Of a stretch of 64,000 nucleotides of DNA, positions 34,869-46,300 are shown in pieces. Below the pieces are notes generated by a model, which was given only the letters and a program-made list of their open reading frames with translations, made no database searches and was not told the DNA's origin. Each line of letters begins with the position of its first letter. Position 1 is the first letter of the stretch. The position numbers were made by a program, and so were the translations under genes. The stretch covers positions 4,647,097-4,711,096 of the forward strand of contig NZ_LS999839.1 of assembly GCF_900564155.1 (NCBI RefSeq). The letters are read 5' to 3'. The stretch is from Pedobacter schmidteae (lineage in GTDB: Bacteria > Bacteroidota > Bacteroidia > Sphingobacteriales > Sphingobacteriaceae).

Positions 34869-35691
34869 TAATCTTTGCCAATACTTTTTCCAATTTCGCT
34901 TTATCCTTAACGTAGGGTGCTAAATTATAAAGTCTAACATTTTTAAATTCAATAGGGTGGCTCTCACTCTGCAGCGCAATATAACCACCTGTTAGCATTT
35001 TACCATCCTGTTTTATTTTAGCGTCGTAATTGCTTACATTTCCGCCACCGATTTGAGGCTTAGTATATTCCAAAACTACCTCTTTTTCAATAATGTGCTT
35101 AATTACCGAGTCGCCCAGCACCAGAAAATCGGCAGTAACCCATTGGTCGCCATGGTAAGTCTTCGATTTCGAATCCAAACAATGCGGTGTATATAGTTTC
35201 CCATCATACACAACTTGTGTACCGGGTGTGCAGAGGTTACTGGTATGGCGCAAATGTGTACCATCCCCTCCTAAAATTTGTCCCTCTATAGATATTGGAA
35301 AATCCTGATCTTTGAGCATGGTCTCGGGAGCCTGACAATGCAACATGGCTCCGCTATTTCGTACTGCCCAGCCTTCGCCTCCCTTGGCTTGCTCGCCAAC
35401 AAACCGATAGGTTACCCTTAATAAATAATAAGAAAATGGCTTTTTGTAAAAAATGTGTCCATACTGTTGATCAAAATCGCCATATCCCTCGTATCCCACT
35501 TTTAGTAAACCATTTTCTACACGAAAAGTATTCGCGTAATTGTCCTTATAATCATGTTTAGCGATTTTAATGTTCCAGTCTTTTAAGTCTTTTCCATTAA
35601 AAAGATCTATCCAGCCTTTTTGGGCTGATGCGGGATTTACAAATAAAAAAACCAGGTAAACAAAAAATGGCAGAGTAATTTTTAATTTCAT
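34861..35691 (-). CDS. secreted 3-keto-disaccharide hydrolase (DUF1080) domain protein
   Basis: This 276-aa protein carries a signal peptide that ends near NPASAQ (residue ~24). A single DUF1080 domain follows, opening with WIDLFNGKDLKDWNI and containing WAVRNSGAMLHCQAPE and the final GYIALQSESHPIEFKNVRLYNL. DUF1080 is a concanavalin-like beta-sandwich now linked to cleavage of 3-keto-glycosides. It would act in the periplasm or at the surface. The gene precedes a VOC gene with an 8-bp overlap. Confidence 0.88.
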   Translation of the reverse strand: MKLKITLPFFVYLVFLFVNPASAQKGWIDLFNGKDLKDWNIKIAKHDYKDNYANTFRVENGLLKVGYEGYGDFDQQYGHIFYKKPFSYYLLRVTYRFVGEQAKGGEGWAVRNSGAMLHCQAPETMLKDQDFPISIEGQILGGDGTHLRHTSNLCTPGTQVVYDGKLYTPHCLDSKSKTYHGDQWVTADFLVLGDSVIKHIIEKEVVLEYTKPQIGGGNVSNYDAKIKQDGKMLTGGYIALQSESHPIEFKNVRLYNLAPYVKDKAKLEKVLAKINE

Positions 35692-35832
35692 GCTACAAAG
35701 TAATGGTTAGTTTTTAAAATTAATATTTTAAATCAGATTTTTTATCTTTCCCTATTTCCTCAATTAGGCCGTTGTGTTACTGATCTATCCTTTTATCTAA
35801 TGGATAAAGATAGTGTTTTGTATATTTCAGTT

Positions 35833-35934
35833 ATGAATAGAAGAACGGGCGGATTTCGAAACGAGACTTCAAAGATTACGACTTTACCGGGTGGTCATCA
35901 TTACAATGATGATTATGCGGCCATTGTAAATTAG
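35833..35934 (+). pseudogene. possible remnant of a VirJ/AcvB-type C-terminus
   Basis: A 33-codon plus-strand frame contains KITTLPGGHHYNDDYAAIV, close to the conserved LPGGHHF-D-DY-AL end of VirJ/AcvB serine-hydrolase proteins. Nothing upstream continues it. It is probably the leftover tail of a deleted gene in an otherwise empty 316-bp gap (35692-36007). Short length makes this uncertain. Confidence 0.4.
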
Positions 35935-36007
35935 GTTATAAAGTCGCTATAAATAGTTGATTTTAAACAAACTTAGAAAAACTTTTCTAGCAGGAAACTC
36001 CGATTTG

Positions 36008-36721
36008 TCAAAATCTGTAGCCGACCGAAATACCAAAGCCAACATTTTTTAGGCTACCTTCGCGTTTTACACCATCAACCTTAGGCTGTAAATTCGCCAA
36101 TCCCAATTGTGCATTGAATTGAACAGCTAACTTTTCTAAAAACTCATAACCGGCTAAAAAATTTGCGCCATAATCAAAGGGTTTTCCGTACATATATTTA
36201 CCAAATTCTCCATCCATAACATCATTCTTAAAAATAACCTCCCCTTTACTATCCGTCATGATATCCCCCATTAAGATGACATTGTCCGACTTCCAGGTTC
36301 CGCCGGTTCCGTATCCAAAGTAAGGTCCTGCACCTAATAATAATTTTCCATTTCCCAATTGCGGTTTATATAGAATATTTACGGGTACTTCTACATACGA
36401 TACATTTACTTTAAAATTATTGGCCAATCCATAATAACCGCCTTTTTTTTGTTTAAATCCTTTTTCAACGTACTGGATGCCAGGCTGGATGAAAAAATCG
36501 CCACTTACGGGGATATCTGCTGTAAGTCCAACCAAAAAGCCTGTGGCGATTTGCGTTTCCTGTTTATTGCTTCTTTCGTCTTTCGCCATCACATTGGAAA
36601 AATTTAATCCAGCCTTTACTCCAATTCGTGTCTGGGCTTTGGCCAGGTTAAATGTAATGATCAACATTAGTAGAAATGTGGTGAGATGTAATTTTCCTGA
36701 GCTTATTTTTCTTAGATTCAT
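36008..36721 (-). CDS. outer-membrane beta-barrel protein (PorT-like)
   Basis: The protein is 237 aa from the ATG at 36721; the frame also opens at a TTG at 36730. A signal peptide ends at about NLAKAQ. The mature part is a chain of amphipathic strands typical of the OMP_b-brl_2 group: RIGVKAGLNFSNV, GDFFIQPGIQYVEKGF, LLLGAGPYFGYGTGG and the final VGFGISVGYRF with terminal Phe. It would sit in the outer membrane. It stands alone between a gene-poor stretch and a divergent methyltransferase gene. The specific role is unknown. Confidence 0.85.
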   Translation of the reverse strand: MNLRKISSGKLHLTTFLLMLIITFNLAKAQTRIGVKAGLNFSNVMAKDERSNKQETQIATGFLVGLTADIPVSGDFFIQPGIQYVEKGFKQKKGGYYGLANNFKVNVSYVEVPVNILYKPQLGNGKLLLGAGPYFGYGTGGTWKSDNVILMGDIMTDSKGEVIFKNDVMDGEFGKYMYGKPFDYGANFLAGYEFLEKLAVQFNAQLGLANLQPKVDGVKREGSLKNVGFGISVGYRF

Positions 36722-36899
36722 AAATGGCAACGTTTAGTTTAATTATACTTAATTATTTAAGTAAACGAAAATAATCAAGTTTATGCTACAGTTTAATTTC
36801 GCTTTGATGGAGTTTTTTGCAATTCCCCACAACACAAAATATTCTGTTTTTTTGTCTTAGCTTTAATAGAAAAATGATTCTGTATGTGAGAACCTTTAA

Positions 36900-37541
36900 A
36901 TGAATAATGATATGAAAATATTAAAGGCAGCCGATGCTTTTGACAAATCTGCAAAAATATATCAGGATAAGTTTATGGATGTCAGTTTATTTGCTGATAC
37001 ATTTAATTTTTTCAGCGACCATATCGCAGCCGATTATCCCCACATTTTGGATATCGCCTGTGGCCCTGGAAACATTACCAAATACCTGCTGGATAGAAAT
37101 TCCGGGTACAAAATTTTAGGAATCGACTTATCGCCCAATATGCTGAAGCTTGCTCAGGCGAATAATCCTTTAGCCAAATTCCAGTTGATGGATTGCCGTG
37201 AGATTGACACTATCCAACAGAAATTTGATGGGATTACTTGTGGCTTTTGCCTACCTTATCTGACGAGAGAAGAAGCAATTGAATTAATTGCAAACGTTTC
37301 GCGTTTGTTGAGTCCCGGTGGTATGTTTTATTTGAGCACAATGGAGGATGATTACACCAAATCAAGATTTCAAACATCAAGCACAGGCGATCAGGTATAT
37401 GTATATTATCACCAGGAAGATTACTTAACCAAAGCTCTTAAGGAGAATAATTTTGATGTTGTTTACCTAAAGCGCTTTAAATCCCCAGATAAAGATGGTT
37501 TAATGATTACCGACATGGTATTGATCGGGAGATTAAATTGA
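36900..37541 (+). CDS. class I SAM-dependent methyltransferase
   Basis: This 213-aa cytoplasmic enzyme has the Rossmann methyltransferase fold. Motif I is ILDIACGPGNIT near residue 50, GIDLSPNMLKLAQ is motif Post-I, and FDGITCGFCLPYL with SRLLSPGGMFYLST are motifs II and III. The N-terminal helix (DAFDKSAKIYQDKF) resembles UbiE/methyltransferase-11 proteins, but the substrate cannot be named. The gene is closely followed by an AraC-type regulator in the same direction. Confidence 0.87.
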   Translation: MNNDMKILKAADAFDKSAKIYQDKFMDVSLFADTFNFFSDHIAADYPHILDIACGPGNITKYLLDRNSGYKILGIDLSPNMLKLAQANNPLAKFQLMDCREIDTIQQKFDGITCGFCLPYLTREEAIELIANVSRLLSPGGMFYLSTMEDDYTKSRFQTSSTGDQVYVYYHQEDYLTKALKENNFDVVYLKRFKSPDKDGLMITDMVLIGRLN

Positions 37542-37609
37542 GTTGCTCAAGGCAGCAATTAACAATAGCAAAACGTATATTTATCAGAAATTTAACATCA
37601 AAAACTATA

Positions 37610-38671
37610 ATGACCTTTGGAGAGAAAGCTCTATTCTTTTTTAGTTTTTTGGGGGCATTTAACGCACTCCTCCTAGGTATTTACTTTCTTTTCTTTACCT
37701 CCAGAAAATATTTATCCAACTATCTTTTAGGTGCTTTACTCGTCGTATTGAGCATGAGAATAGGGAAATCGGTTGTTTATTTTTTTGACGGTAATTTACC
37801 CAAAATATATCTTCAAATTGGATTGACAGCATGTTTTTTTATCGGTCCGTTTTTGTATTTCTTCATAAAATCAGAGACCAGACAAATCAGAAAATTACCT
37901 CGGTCCTGGATCTCGCAACTCACAGGTTGGTTTTTGTTGATTATGTTAGTGGGGACTATTTATCCTTATCAGTCCTTTGCCCCATTATGGCGAAACTATA
38001 TTGTACCACTCATTTATTTCCAGTGGGGTTTTTATATCATTTTTTCGATATTTCTGTTGATACCTATGATAAAAAAGCTAGCTAAAAATGAGGCACTAAA
38101 GACTTTTGAAAAATGGATTCTGACCATTTCCGGCGGGGTCTTCATACTTTTTATATGTTATGTATGGGCATTTTTAAATATTACCAGGGGTAGCTATATC
38201 AATGCAGCCGTATTCTTTTCTTTTATCATCTATTTTGTAGTGTTTACCTTGCTTTATAGGAAGAAGACGAACGATCTGTCTTCTTTTTTTGTTCAAAAAT
38301 ATGCCGATAAAAAGTTGGACAATGACGAAGTGCAGCTGATTATTGAAAAGCTGACAAAAGTGATGACCGAGAAAGAGCTCTTTAAAAATCCAAATCTAAA
38401 AGTATATGATCTGGCCAAAGCAATCAATATTTCCGGACATCAACTATCCCAAATTCTAAATGACAGTATCGAAAAGAACTTTGTACTTTTTGTAAATGAG
38501 TACCGGATAAACGAAGCCTGTAAGATATTGTTAAACAGCAAACACCTCACGATTGAGGCTGTTGCTGACGAAGTAGGGTTTAATGCTAAGTCTACCTTTT
38601 TCGCGGTTTTTAAAAAACTGAAAGGCATGACTCCCAGCGTTTATCAGCAATCATACAGTCCGGATTTATAA
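37610..38671 (+). CDS. AraC-family regulator with membrane sensor domain
   Basis: The protein is 353 aa from the ATG at 37610. The frame is open to 37538, but the added residues would precede the first membrane helix with a basic tail of no clear value. About seven membrane helices (roughly residues 5-215) are followed by a linker and a C-terminal AraC double helix-turn-helix: DLAKAINISGHQLSQILND, then AVADEVGFNAKSTFFAVFKK. A membrane-embedded sensor fused to an AraC DNA-binding head is common in Bacteroidota. It may control the next gene downstream, a secreted glucose-dehydrogenase-like protein; that is inferred from position only. Confidence 0.87.
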   Translation: MTFGEKALFFFSFLGAFNALLLGIYFLFFTSRKYLSNYLLGALLVVLSMRIGKSVVYFFDGNLPKIYLQIGLTACFFIGPFLYFFIKSETRQIRKLPRSWISQLTGWFLLIMLVGTIYPYQSFAPLWRNYIVPLIYFQWGFYIIFSIFLLIPMIKKLAKNEALKTFEKWILTISGGVFILFICYVWAFLNITRGSYINAAVFFSFIIYFVVFTLLYRKKTNDLSSFFVQKYADKKLDNDEVQLIIEKLTKVMTEKELFKNPNLKVYDLAKAINISGHQLSQILNDSIEKNFVLFVNEYRINEACKILLNSKHLTIEAVADEVGFNAKSTFFAVFKKLKGMTPSVYQQSYSPDL

Positions 38672-38772
38672 AACAGTACTACTAAATTCAGATTATAAGA
38701 CCCTGATCATAAAAGTGAAACACATATTTGAGAAACGAATGAAACAAATTCACTCCTTATCAAAAAACTTTT

Positions 38773-40281
38773 ATGAAAAATGTAATTCTGACTATCGGCA
38801 TGGCTGCCTTCTTTTTTTCTGGGTTTTCTCAAAACGTGCCTACAGAAAGGCAATTAATAGAAAGTACCATACAACTGTATTTTGATGGCTGGGCAACGGG
38901 AGATACTATCAAATTGGGCAAAGCGATGCATGCTTCCTGTCATTTAAAAAACTATAATAATGGAAAGTTTACAGAATTTTCGAGAAGCAAGTATCTCGGC
39001 TTATTTAAACCCCATGAACGCACTAAAAATCTGAGGACACGCATAGTTGCCATCGACGTTACCAACAATATGGGTAGTGCAAAAGTAGAGATCAGTACAG
39101 AAAAGGACCTGTTTACCGATTATTTCAACCTGATGAAAACCAATGAAGGATGGGTTATTGCAGATAAAGTTTCGACCAGAACGCCTCATAAGGTCTTTAA
39201 TCTAAATGTCATTCAGCCCAGAAAAGAAACCGTTATCGAAGGTCTAAAACGACCTTGGAGTGTCGCTTTTATATCAGAAGATGAAGTGCTCATTTCAGAA
39301 AAAGAAGGCGATCTGGTAAAAGTCAATTTATTGAATAAAGAAAAAAAGAGGATACAAGGTTTTCCTGCAGATATGGATAACAACATTACCGGCTTTGGCG
39401 ATAATACGGGCAAATTTGAAGTATTGCCTGATCCTTATTTCAAAACCAATAAATATGTATATCTGTCATACGCTGCCCATACAGCCAATGGCACAACTAC
39501 TAAAATCATCAGGGCAGTACTGGAAAATGAATCTTTGCAGCAAATCAAGGTACTTTTTACAGCCGAACCATATACTAAAGAACGATTTCATTATGGAGGA
39601 GGAATGACTTTTGGAAAAGATGGTAAACTCTATTTTACCATTGGTGAGCGATTGTTTACTGAACGGGACGAACCTTTGATTCCCATCGCGCAAAACATTG
39701 AAGACAAAAGAGGGAAAATTTACCGAATAAATGCTGATGGAACGATCCCACATGACAATCCGGACTTTGGAAACAAGGCAACACCGGGGCTATATGCAAT
39801 GGGTATCAGGGCAGCACAAGGTATAACGCTTGATACCAATACCAACAAAATCTGGTTTACCGAGCATGGTACACATCAGGGTGATGAAATCAATGTGCTA
39901 AAACCAGGAGCGAATTATGGCTGGCCCATGAAGACCACAGGAAAATACCGTTTTGCAGAATTTGCACCAACACCTATCCCTGGCAATACTTATACGGATC
40001 CTGTCTGGTCTTGGTTACATACCGTAGCCCCTACCGGCTTACTTTTTTATGGAGGAAGCGAGTTTGCGAATTGGAAAGGCAATTTACTTGTTACAGGACT
40101 ATCAAGAGGCAGCTTATGGCGGATGAATGTAGAAGGAGAAACCATAAAGAGTGCCGAGGAACTTTTTACGGACGACAGGGTAAGAACACGAAAAGTAGCA
40201 CAAAGTCCTATGGGTAAATTGTATATACTTACTGATGAGCTGAATGGTAAATTAATAAGGATAAGAAATGCCGCATTTTAA
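38773..40281 (+). CDS. secreted NTF2-like / PQQ glucose-sorbosone dehydrogenase-like fusion
   Basis: This 502-aa protein has a signal peptide (cut near FSGFSQ). A putative lumazine-binding/NTF2-like domain at about residues 25-140 includes LYFDGWATGDTIKLGKAMH and NEGWVIADKV. A six-bladed propeller of the GSDH/Hip-type group follows at about 150-500 with LKRPWSVAFISEDEVLI, RFHYGGGMTFGKDGKLYFTIG and PGANYGWPMKTTGKY. The propeller group includes PQQ-dependent sugar dehydrogenases. A catalytic His lies in the HYGGG-type site, but PQQ binding is not certain. The fusion of the two domains is unusual. It would act in the periplasm. Confidence 0.85.
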   Translation: MKNVILTIGMAAFFFSGFSQNVPTERQLIESTIQLYFDGWATGDTIKLGKAMHASCHLKNYNNGKFTEFSRSKYLGLFKPHERTKNLRTRIVAIDVTNNMGSAKVEISTEKDLFTDYFNLMKTNEGWVIADKVSTRTPHKVFNLNVIQPRKETVIEGLKRPWSVAFISEDEVLISEKEGDLVKVNLLNKEKKRIQGFPADMDNNITGFGDNTGKFEVLPDPYFKTNKYVYLSYAAHTANGTTTKIIRAVLENESLQQIKVLFTAEPYTKERFHYGGGMTFGKDGKLYFTIGERLFTERDEPLIPIAQNIEDKRGKIYRINADGTIPHDNPDFGNKATPGLYAMGIRAAQGITLDTNTNKIWFTEHGTHQGDEINVLKPGANYGWPMKTTGKYRFAEFAPTPIPGNTYTDPVWSWLHTVAPTGLLFYGGSEFANWKGNLLVTGLSRGSLWRMNVEGETIKSAEELFTDDRVRTRKVAQSPMGKLYILTDELNGKLIRIRNAAF

Positions 40282-40330
40282 TATCCAAACAGACTTCATC
40301 CGGTTGTACCCGTTATACAAGGTTTAAATC

Positions 40331-43300
40331 TTAGGCTCCATACTTTATCAGCAATACCAAATCTTCAATTTTACCCTTATCAGTCTCACTAGCTGATAGC
40401 GCAAACAATGTTTCCAACTGAATTGCAGTACTCGTACCTGTAAGTAAACCCAGTTCAGTGTTTAGCTCAAGGGGAACCGTGCTACTATCCAGCTTTATGG
40501 TAAAATTCTGTGGATTGCCTTTTATCCGGGCCATAAACGTCACCTGCTTCAACTCGCAGTTTAGCACCTGAACCATATAAGGTAACCTGGATTTATCAAT
40601 ACTTAGGTTTACGGTCCCTCCAATCTTAAGCAAATTCCATTCACCAGGCATATCCTGCCGTAAACTAATCAGCAGATGCATGCCCGTTTCATTAAGCTGC
40701 TGACTAACTTTGTTCAGCTGGCCTGCGACAGATTGTACTGCCGATGCTTTTAATTGTTGTCCACCTTCAGCAGCAGTATACTTTACATGCAGCACGATAT
40801 CAGCAATATTTTTATAGTCAAATTGTCTTATTTCAGGGAGCTCTAGACTCCATCGGCTTATGACCCCTGCGCCTTCAAATGGCAAATAACGTTCGTCTTT
40901 AAAATTGAGCTCAAACATACCCGCGTCGTTCTGCGCAGAACTGGCAGCGATAGCTGTGATCGGGATATTGTATGATATAAAGCGCTCATCCTGTTCGTCT
41001 GTTTTTTCAGGATAGTTATTTGATATGGAGCTGTTCCTGAATTTGTTGTTTAGCAAACGCAGCGTAGCATTTACCCCAACATATGGACCAGCAATACAAG
41101 GAATAGAAACGGAAATAGACTTAATCCTGCGTTTAAAATGCCCCGGATAGTCCATATCAAACAGAACTTCAGGTAAGTCAAACTCACAGGTGCCGGTTGC
41201 TTTAAGCTGCAGGAGTGCAAACGGATCCAGCTTACAAACAGAAACATGTTTGGTGATCTCATAGTCGTAACCGCGTTTTTCCTGATATGCAGCCTCAAGT
41301 TGTTTCAAACCAACATAAAGCTGCTCACCTGCCAATAGCCCTTCCCTGCCTGCATCAAAATAAGTGGACTGGATAAAATTTGTGTTACTGATACCTCTTT
41401 CAAAACTATAGGTTTTTTCGGCTTTTTTGGCAAGATCATAAGCAAGGTTATACACCTGCCGGTAAAGCGTTTTCAGGCTCCCGCGCATCCAGGTATATAG
41501 TTCTTCGTTACTGTATTTGTTTTTTAAGAATTCTTCTATTTCCGCAGCATTGTCTATTTGTTTTTGCTGGTTACGAATCTCCTGGTTAGCCATATCGATC
41601 CTGATCTGCTGGGTTGTGATCTGTTTGTCAATTTGCTTCAATTCAAAGCCAGCAGCATTGGTCTGAAATATTCGTTCCTGCATTGCCCTTTGGAACCCCC
41701 CTTTTTTTGCCGCAATTGAGGCTACATAGGTTTTAACATTTGCATCATTTTGTAATGCCTTGGCCCATGCCTGCATAGCGCCGCCCAACATCGGTCCGCC
41801 AAACTGTACACCCAGTCCAATCCCAAACGGCTTTGCATCAACAGCAGCTGTAGGTAATAAATGAAGTATACTGGCCAATAATTCTTTTTGACCAACTTCT
41901 GTCTGAAGTTTATGTGCCTCAAAAGACTTGTCCATTTCTTCCTTTTCAAACTTGCTTAGCTTCAATCCGCTCTCGTCAACAGGCTGATCTATCCCATTGG
42001 CTAATTCTGCAAAATCGGTGTCCTGTCCGGGTATTTTCCCGGCATCTTCGCCAATAAGCTGCAGGTAATATTTCATCCTTGCTTCTGGCGCTTTACGGTT
42101 TTGGAGCAGTGCATCAAGTGATTTTTGGGCTTCTTCCAATTGCAGCTTTTTGATTTCCATCATCAGGTTATTGGCCGTACTTTCGTGCCTGGCACGGATG
42201 AGGGTAACTGTTTCGTTGTCTTTTTTCTCGATAGCAGCAAGTATGGCTCCACCCATTGATTTTAATTCGCCGCACAATTCTAATGCTTTTTGCAACAGGT
42301 AATAAAAGCGGTAATTGGGCATAGAGGTGTTCAGGTCGTTAACCACGCTTGACAGGCTTAGCCCTTGTGCTGCTGCTTTTACCAGCAAAGCCGGATCTAT
42401 CGGCGCCTCAAACAACGGTAATTTGCGGAATACACCTTCGATATTCAGGCAATGCCGTATTTTAAATAGACGATCGGCAAGTGTATCCCAATAAGCAGTT
42501 AGTTTAGGGTTGTTGGGGATACAGAAATATAATGCACTGGCGGTACCAAAAATATCAGCTACGGCCGTTTCTCCTGCTGTCTCGTCACTGTACCCAAGCT
42601 GTTGGATATTATAAATCGCCGCAATTTCCATCTCGCTGATCGCATTGCTGAAAGCATCCCATTTGTCCATTAAGGAATTGTAACTTTGTGCACTCAGTTC
42701 ACCACGTTTAGGGATTACCATTGGTTTTCGGCCAAGGATATGGCCGGCCAGAACATATAGTTGTGTTGCCTGGTTAATACTTTCGATCGTATCCTGCCGG
42801 AAAAGATAATCACCCCAGTCCAGAATATTGTCGATATATTTCATCACCACCCATTTCATATAGGCCACCGGACGGCTTCGCGCCACCACATGCGGTTTAA
42901 AAGGATTGTTACGCCATTCGCTAATCGCCGGATCAGGCTCATTGGCACCGAGGCTTCCGAAAATTTGTGCCAGTATGTTTTTGCTGTCTGTTTCCTTAAA
43001 GGGACCAAACATCCAGAAGCGCTTGTCATCTGTACCCTCGGCAATCGGGTTAAAGACATAATGGAACCATTTCATAGCCTCCTCAAATTGCTGCGCTTTG
43101 CTAAGCGCATCGGCAATCATAACGGGAGTATGAAAATACAATTCCCAATTGTAAAGCGAATAAGGCCGCTTCAGCTCATGGTAACTTGCATGGGCTGTTT
43201 TACCAAACGCATTTTCCAGCCCATCAGCAGGGATAGAAAGTGTATAGTCAAACAGGTCTTTGAGCTGAGGTAAATTGGAAAGTTCTATTAATTTCGCAGC

Positions 43301-46300
43301 ATTTACAAACCAAAATGGATAACTTTCCCAGGCCCATGTCGACCTGTTTGGTACCCACCGGAACTTTGTTACCAAAAAATTATCAAACAGTATATTTAAC
43401 CTTTCTTCATGATCCTGATTACTACGTTTACCGTTGGAATAGTCAAAGTATATTGCGTCAGGGCCTCCCAGTTCGGATGTGCTGACCGTACCCGTGTGAA
43501 GCGTGCCGTCAAAATCAAATGCACCTATTTTGTATCTTCCCGCATAATTTCCGTAAACAGTAATTTTAACAAAACCACCTGATATTACCGGGTAGAAATT
43601 ATATGCGCCCAATGAAGGAAGGGATAACCTGACATCATAAAGACAATCAGTACTCAATTGCTTTTGTGTCCATTTGCCATTTTTGTATTCGCTGTAAGCC
43701 ATCTTTATTTCGCGGTACTCAATGGGTTTTAATTGGTCCTGCGTTTTATCAGCCAGGGTTTTAATTTGTCCCGAACCAATATTAGGCTTCGTTTTAGCAG
43801 TAATCTGCGGAAAGAAAATCATTAATCTTCCGTTTAAGATCACAGGTGTAAGGTAGCAGCCATTGCCGAGAATGCGTCCATCAGTAAACAAAACATCATA
43901 GCTAGGAATATCGACCTGTATTTTTTCCCATGGGTACCAGTTCATTTCATCCAGTGCCATGTAGCGATAGTAAAAGAAGTACGGAGCATTACGGCTGCGC
44001 GAAAACACGTGCAACCTGGCACCGTCCTGCCAAACCGTATCTCCGTTTTTTTTACCTTCAATGTACAGACCAATCACTTCCATATTGGCTATTTCACCTA
44101 CTTTGTACAGGTAAGTTTTCAGCGCTTCGGTTACATTTTGCTGGTTAATGTCTTGTTGAAGCAACTCACTCTCCAGCTCTTTAAAAAATGGGCTTTTGTC
44201 ATCGCGGAGATTGCTGTCTATCCAATTTTCGGGATAAAGAAAAACCTTTCGGTTGGCTTCCCAAACCCGGTAATGCTGCATCCACTCCCATCGTTCCCTG
44301 TCCAGCGCATTTGGGGCGATGCCGTAAATCACCTCTTCCAACCCCAGGAAACATCGTTGAGCAAATAACTGAACAGAAGAAATCGCTTGTTTGATACGTG
44401 AGGTTTCCATACAGGTCTCCATCTGTACATCGATCAGGAAATATTCAAACAGGCCGTCAGCATCTGTAACTCCTGCTGTTTTGAGTTCCGGTTGCTGCAA
44501 CAGATAGGCAATCAATGCATTTTTTTGATTGTTGCGTAAAACGTCATTTAAGGGTTTTACAACCTGCTCCCAATCCGATTGGTTGTATTTGGCGCGTAAG
44601 GCCATCTGAATACTTTCTGCTATAGCCTGAGTTGCATCAAAAGCAAAAGATGGTATTGCCCATTGAAATAAGGTATCCATGTCTACACCAATATTAGTGG
44701 CTACTGAAAGTGCCTGCTGAAGCTTCAAAAGATTCTTTTCGTTTCTAAAATCAGCTGCAACCAGATTAAAATGCGGACCGGAAATAAGCTTGCTGATCTG
44801 TTCTTGTTTCCATTTGGTCAGCTGTGCTATATGTTCGGTTAAGTTTGCACCAGCCTGGTTTAGCTGCTCCCAGAACTGCAATAGATTGAGACTGGTTTTA
44901 GGCAACGAATCGCGAAGCCTGCAATAGCGGATGATCCTTATCAGGTGGTAAAAGCTCAGGTCACTAAAGTTAATATCCCCAAAATCAGATTGATTTGCCT
45001 GAATATGGTTAAGCTCATCGGCACTTAAAGCAAGTGTTTTGACCAGTATTGCCATTTTCCCGAGCTGTCTCAATGCGCTCCTGATAGCCTTTAGTTTCGC
45101 ATCAGGTAACAGCGCCTTTGCCGGGATGTTTTCTATAGCGGAAGTTTCTGTTTTCCAGAACAGGTTTTCCGGCAGAATCCCTTCAAGCGAAAGCTGGCAG
45201 ACTTTTCCGGCGCTGAGCTTTATTGCTTCACTACGCAGTTCAAAGGCCCCATTCGAAGGTATCCCCGTATGTTCCAGCACAACAACATTATCCAGGCTTA
45301 GCTTGAAAGTTACATTTGTACCTACCCTGACAATAAACGTAAAGTTATCTTCTGATGCAGGAATCAGCTTGCCATACCAGGATGCAGGGGCAAGCGATGT
45401 AGGGGGAGCTGTGAGCTGGGTATACAACGAGGCCCCATCTGGCTTTAAGATATTTTTAATCAGGGATTGTACCAGCAAATGGTCTAAACCTGTTTGAGCA
45501 GACAATGTAGCTACAACATGTCTCTGTATAAGTTTCTCTCTCAGATAAGGTAAAAACACCTCCAAAAAAGCGATACGTTTCTGCGGCGCAGAACTTGTAT
45601 TATTTTCAGATTTGAGTATTGTTGTTTCCACAGGCCTTGTTGCAAAAATGCTAGCAAGTATATCGTTGAACAACTCGTCTTGCTGCCTTTTTATTTCTGC
45701 TACAGCCTGTGTCCAGGCATTTGTACCAGGCACTGCTCCTTCCAGCTCTGCCAATTCATTCGCCGTCAGCGCCCCGTTTACCTGGAGAGAACCGATACCT
45801 GTATCGTCATTTCTCCGGTATTTTATTTTTAGTTTGAGGGCTGCCCCAAGTGTGGCGCTATCGGTTAGTACCGTGTCGGCCAACAATGGTGCCGAGGTAC
45901 TGTAAAGCGTTGTCCCCTCTAAAATTGAGATAAGCTGCTCTGCCCGGTCCGTTTCAAATAACAAAGTAGCTTTGCTGCGTACCAGTTCAGTAGTGGCCTT
46001 GCTTATGATTGATTCGAGCTTCTCCGCATCGCTTGTTGCTGCGGCATCAGGCACAATATCGGCATGTTCCATTTCAATCGCAGTCTGTCCGTCATAAATG
46101 TCTTTAGCCAGGGCAAGGGTTGCTTTCTTGTCAAGATGAGATAAATTACCAGTGCCATTAACCATATAGCTCAATTGATCAAACGTAAACCCAGCTGTTT
46201 CGGCCTCCGCTATTTGATCAAGAAAACGAAGTGTTATATGGGGGCTTTCAAAAACATCTCCCACCACTTCCATGAGGTTAATCAATCTGGAAATATTCAA

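Noticed and set aside
40282..40330. Terminator between the converging dehydrogenase-like and TcA genes
   Set aside because: Only a 5-bp ttgta/tacaa pairing is visible, with no T-run of useful length.
42761..43273. 170-codon plus-strand frame inside the TcA gene
   Set aside because: It lies wholly inside a strongly supported 2806-codon gene on the other strand and has no protein-like motifs.
45039..45497. 152-codon plus-strand frame inside the TcA gene
   Set aside because: It is a shadow of the TcA gene, with skewed Ser/Phe/Leu composition.
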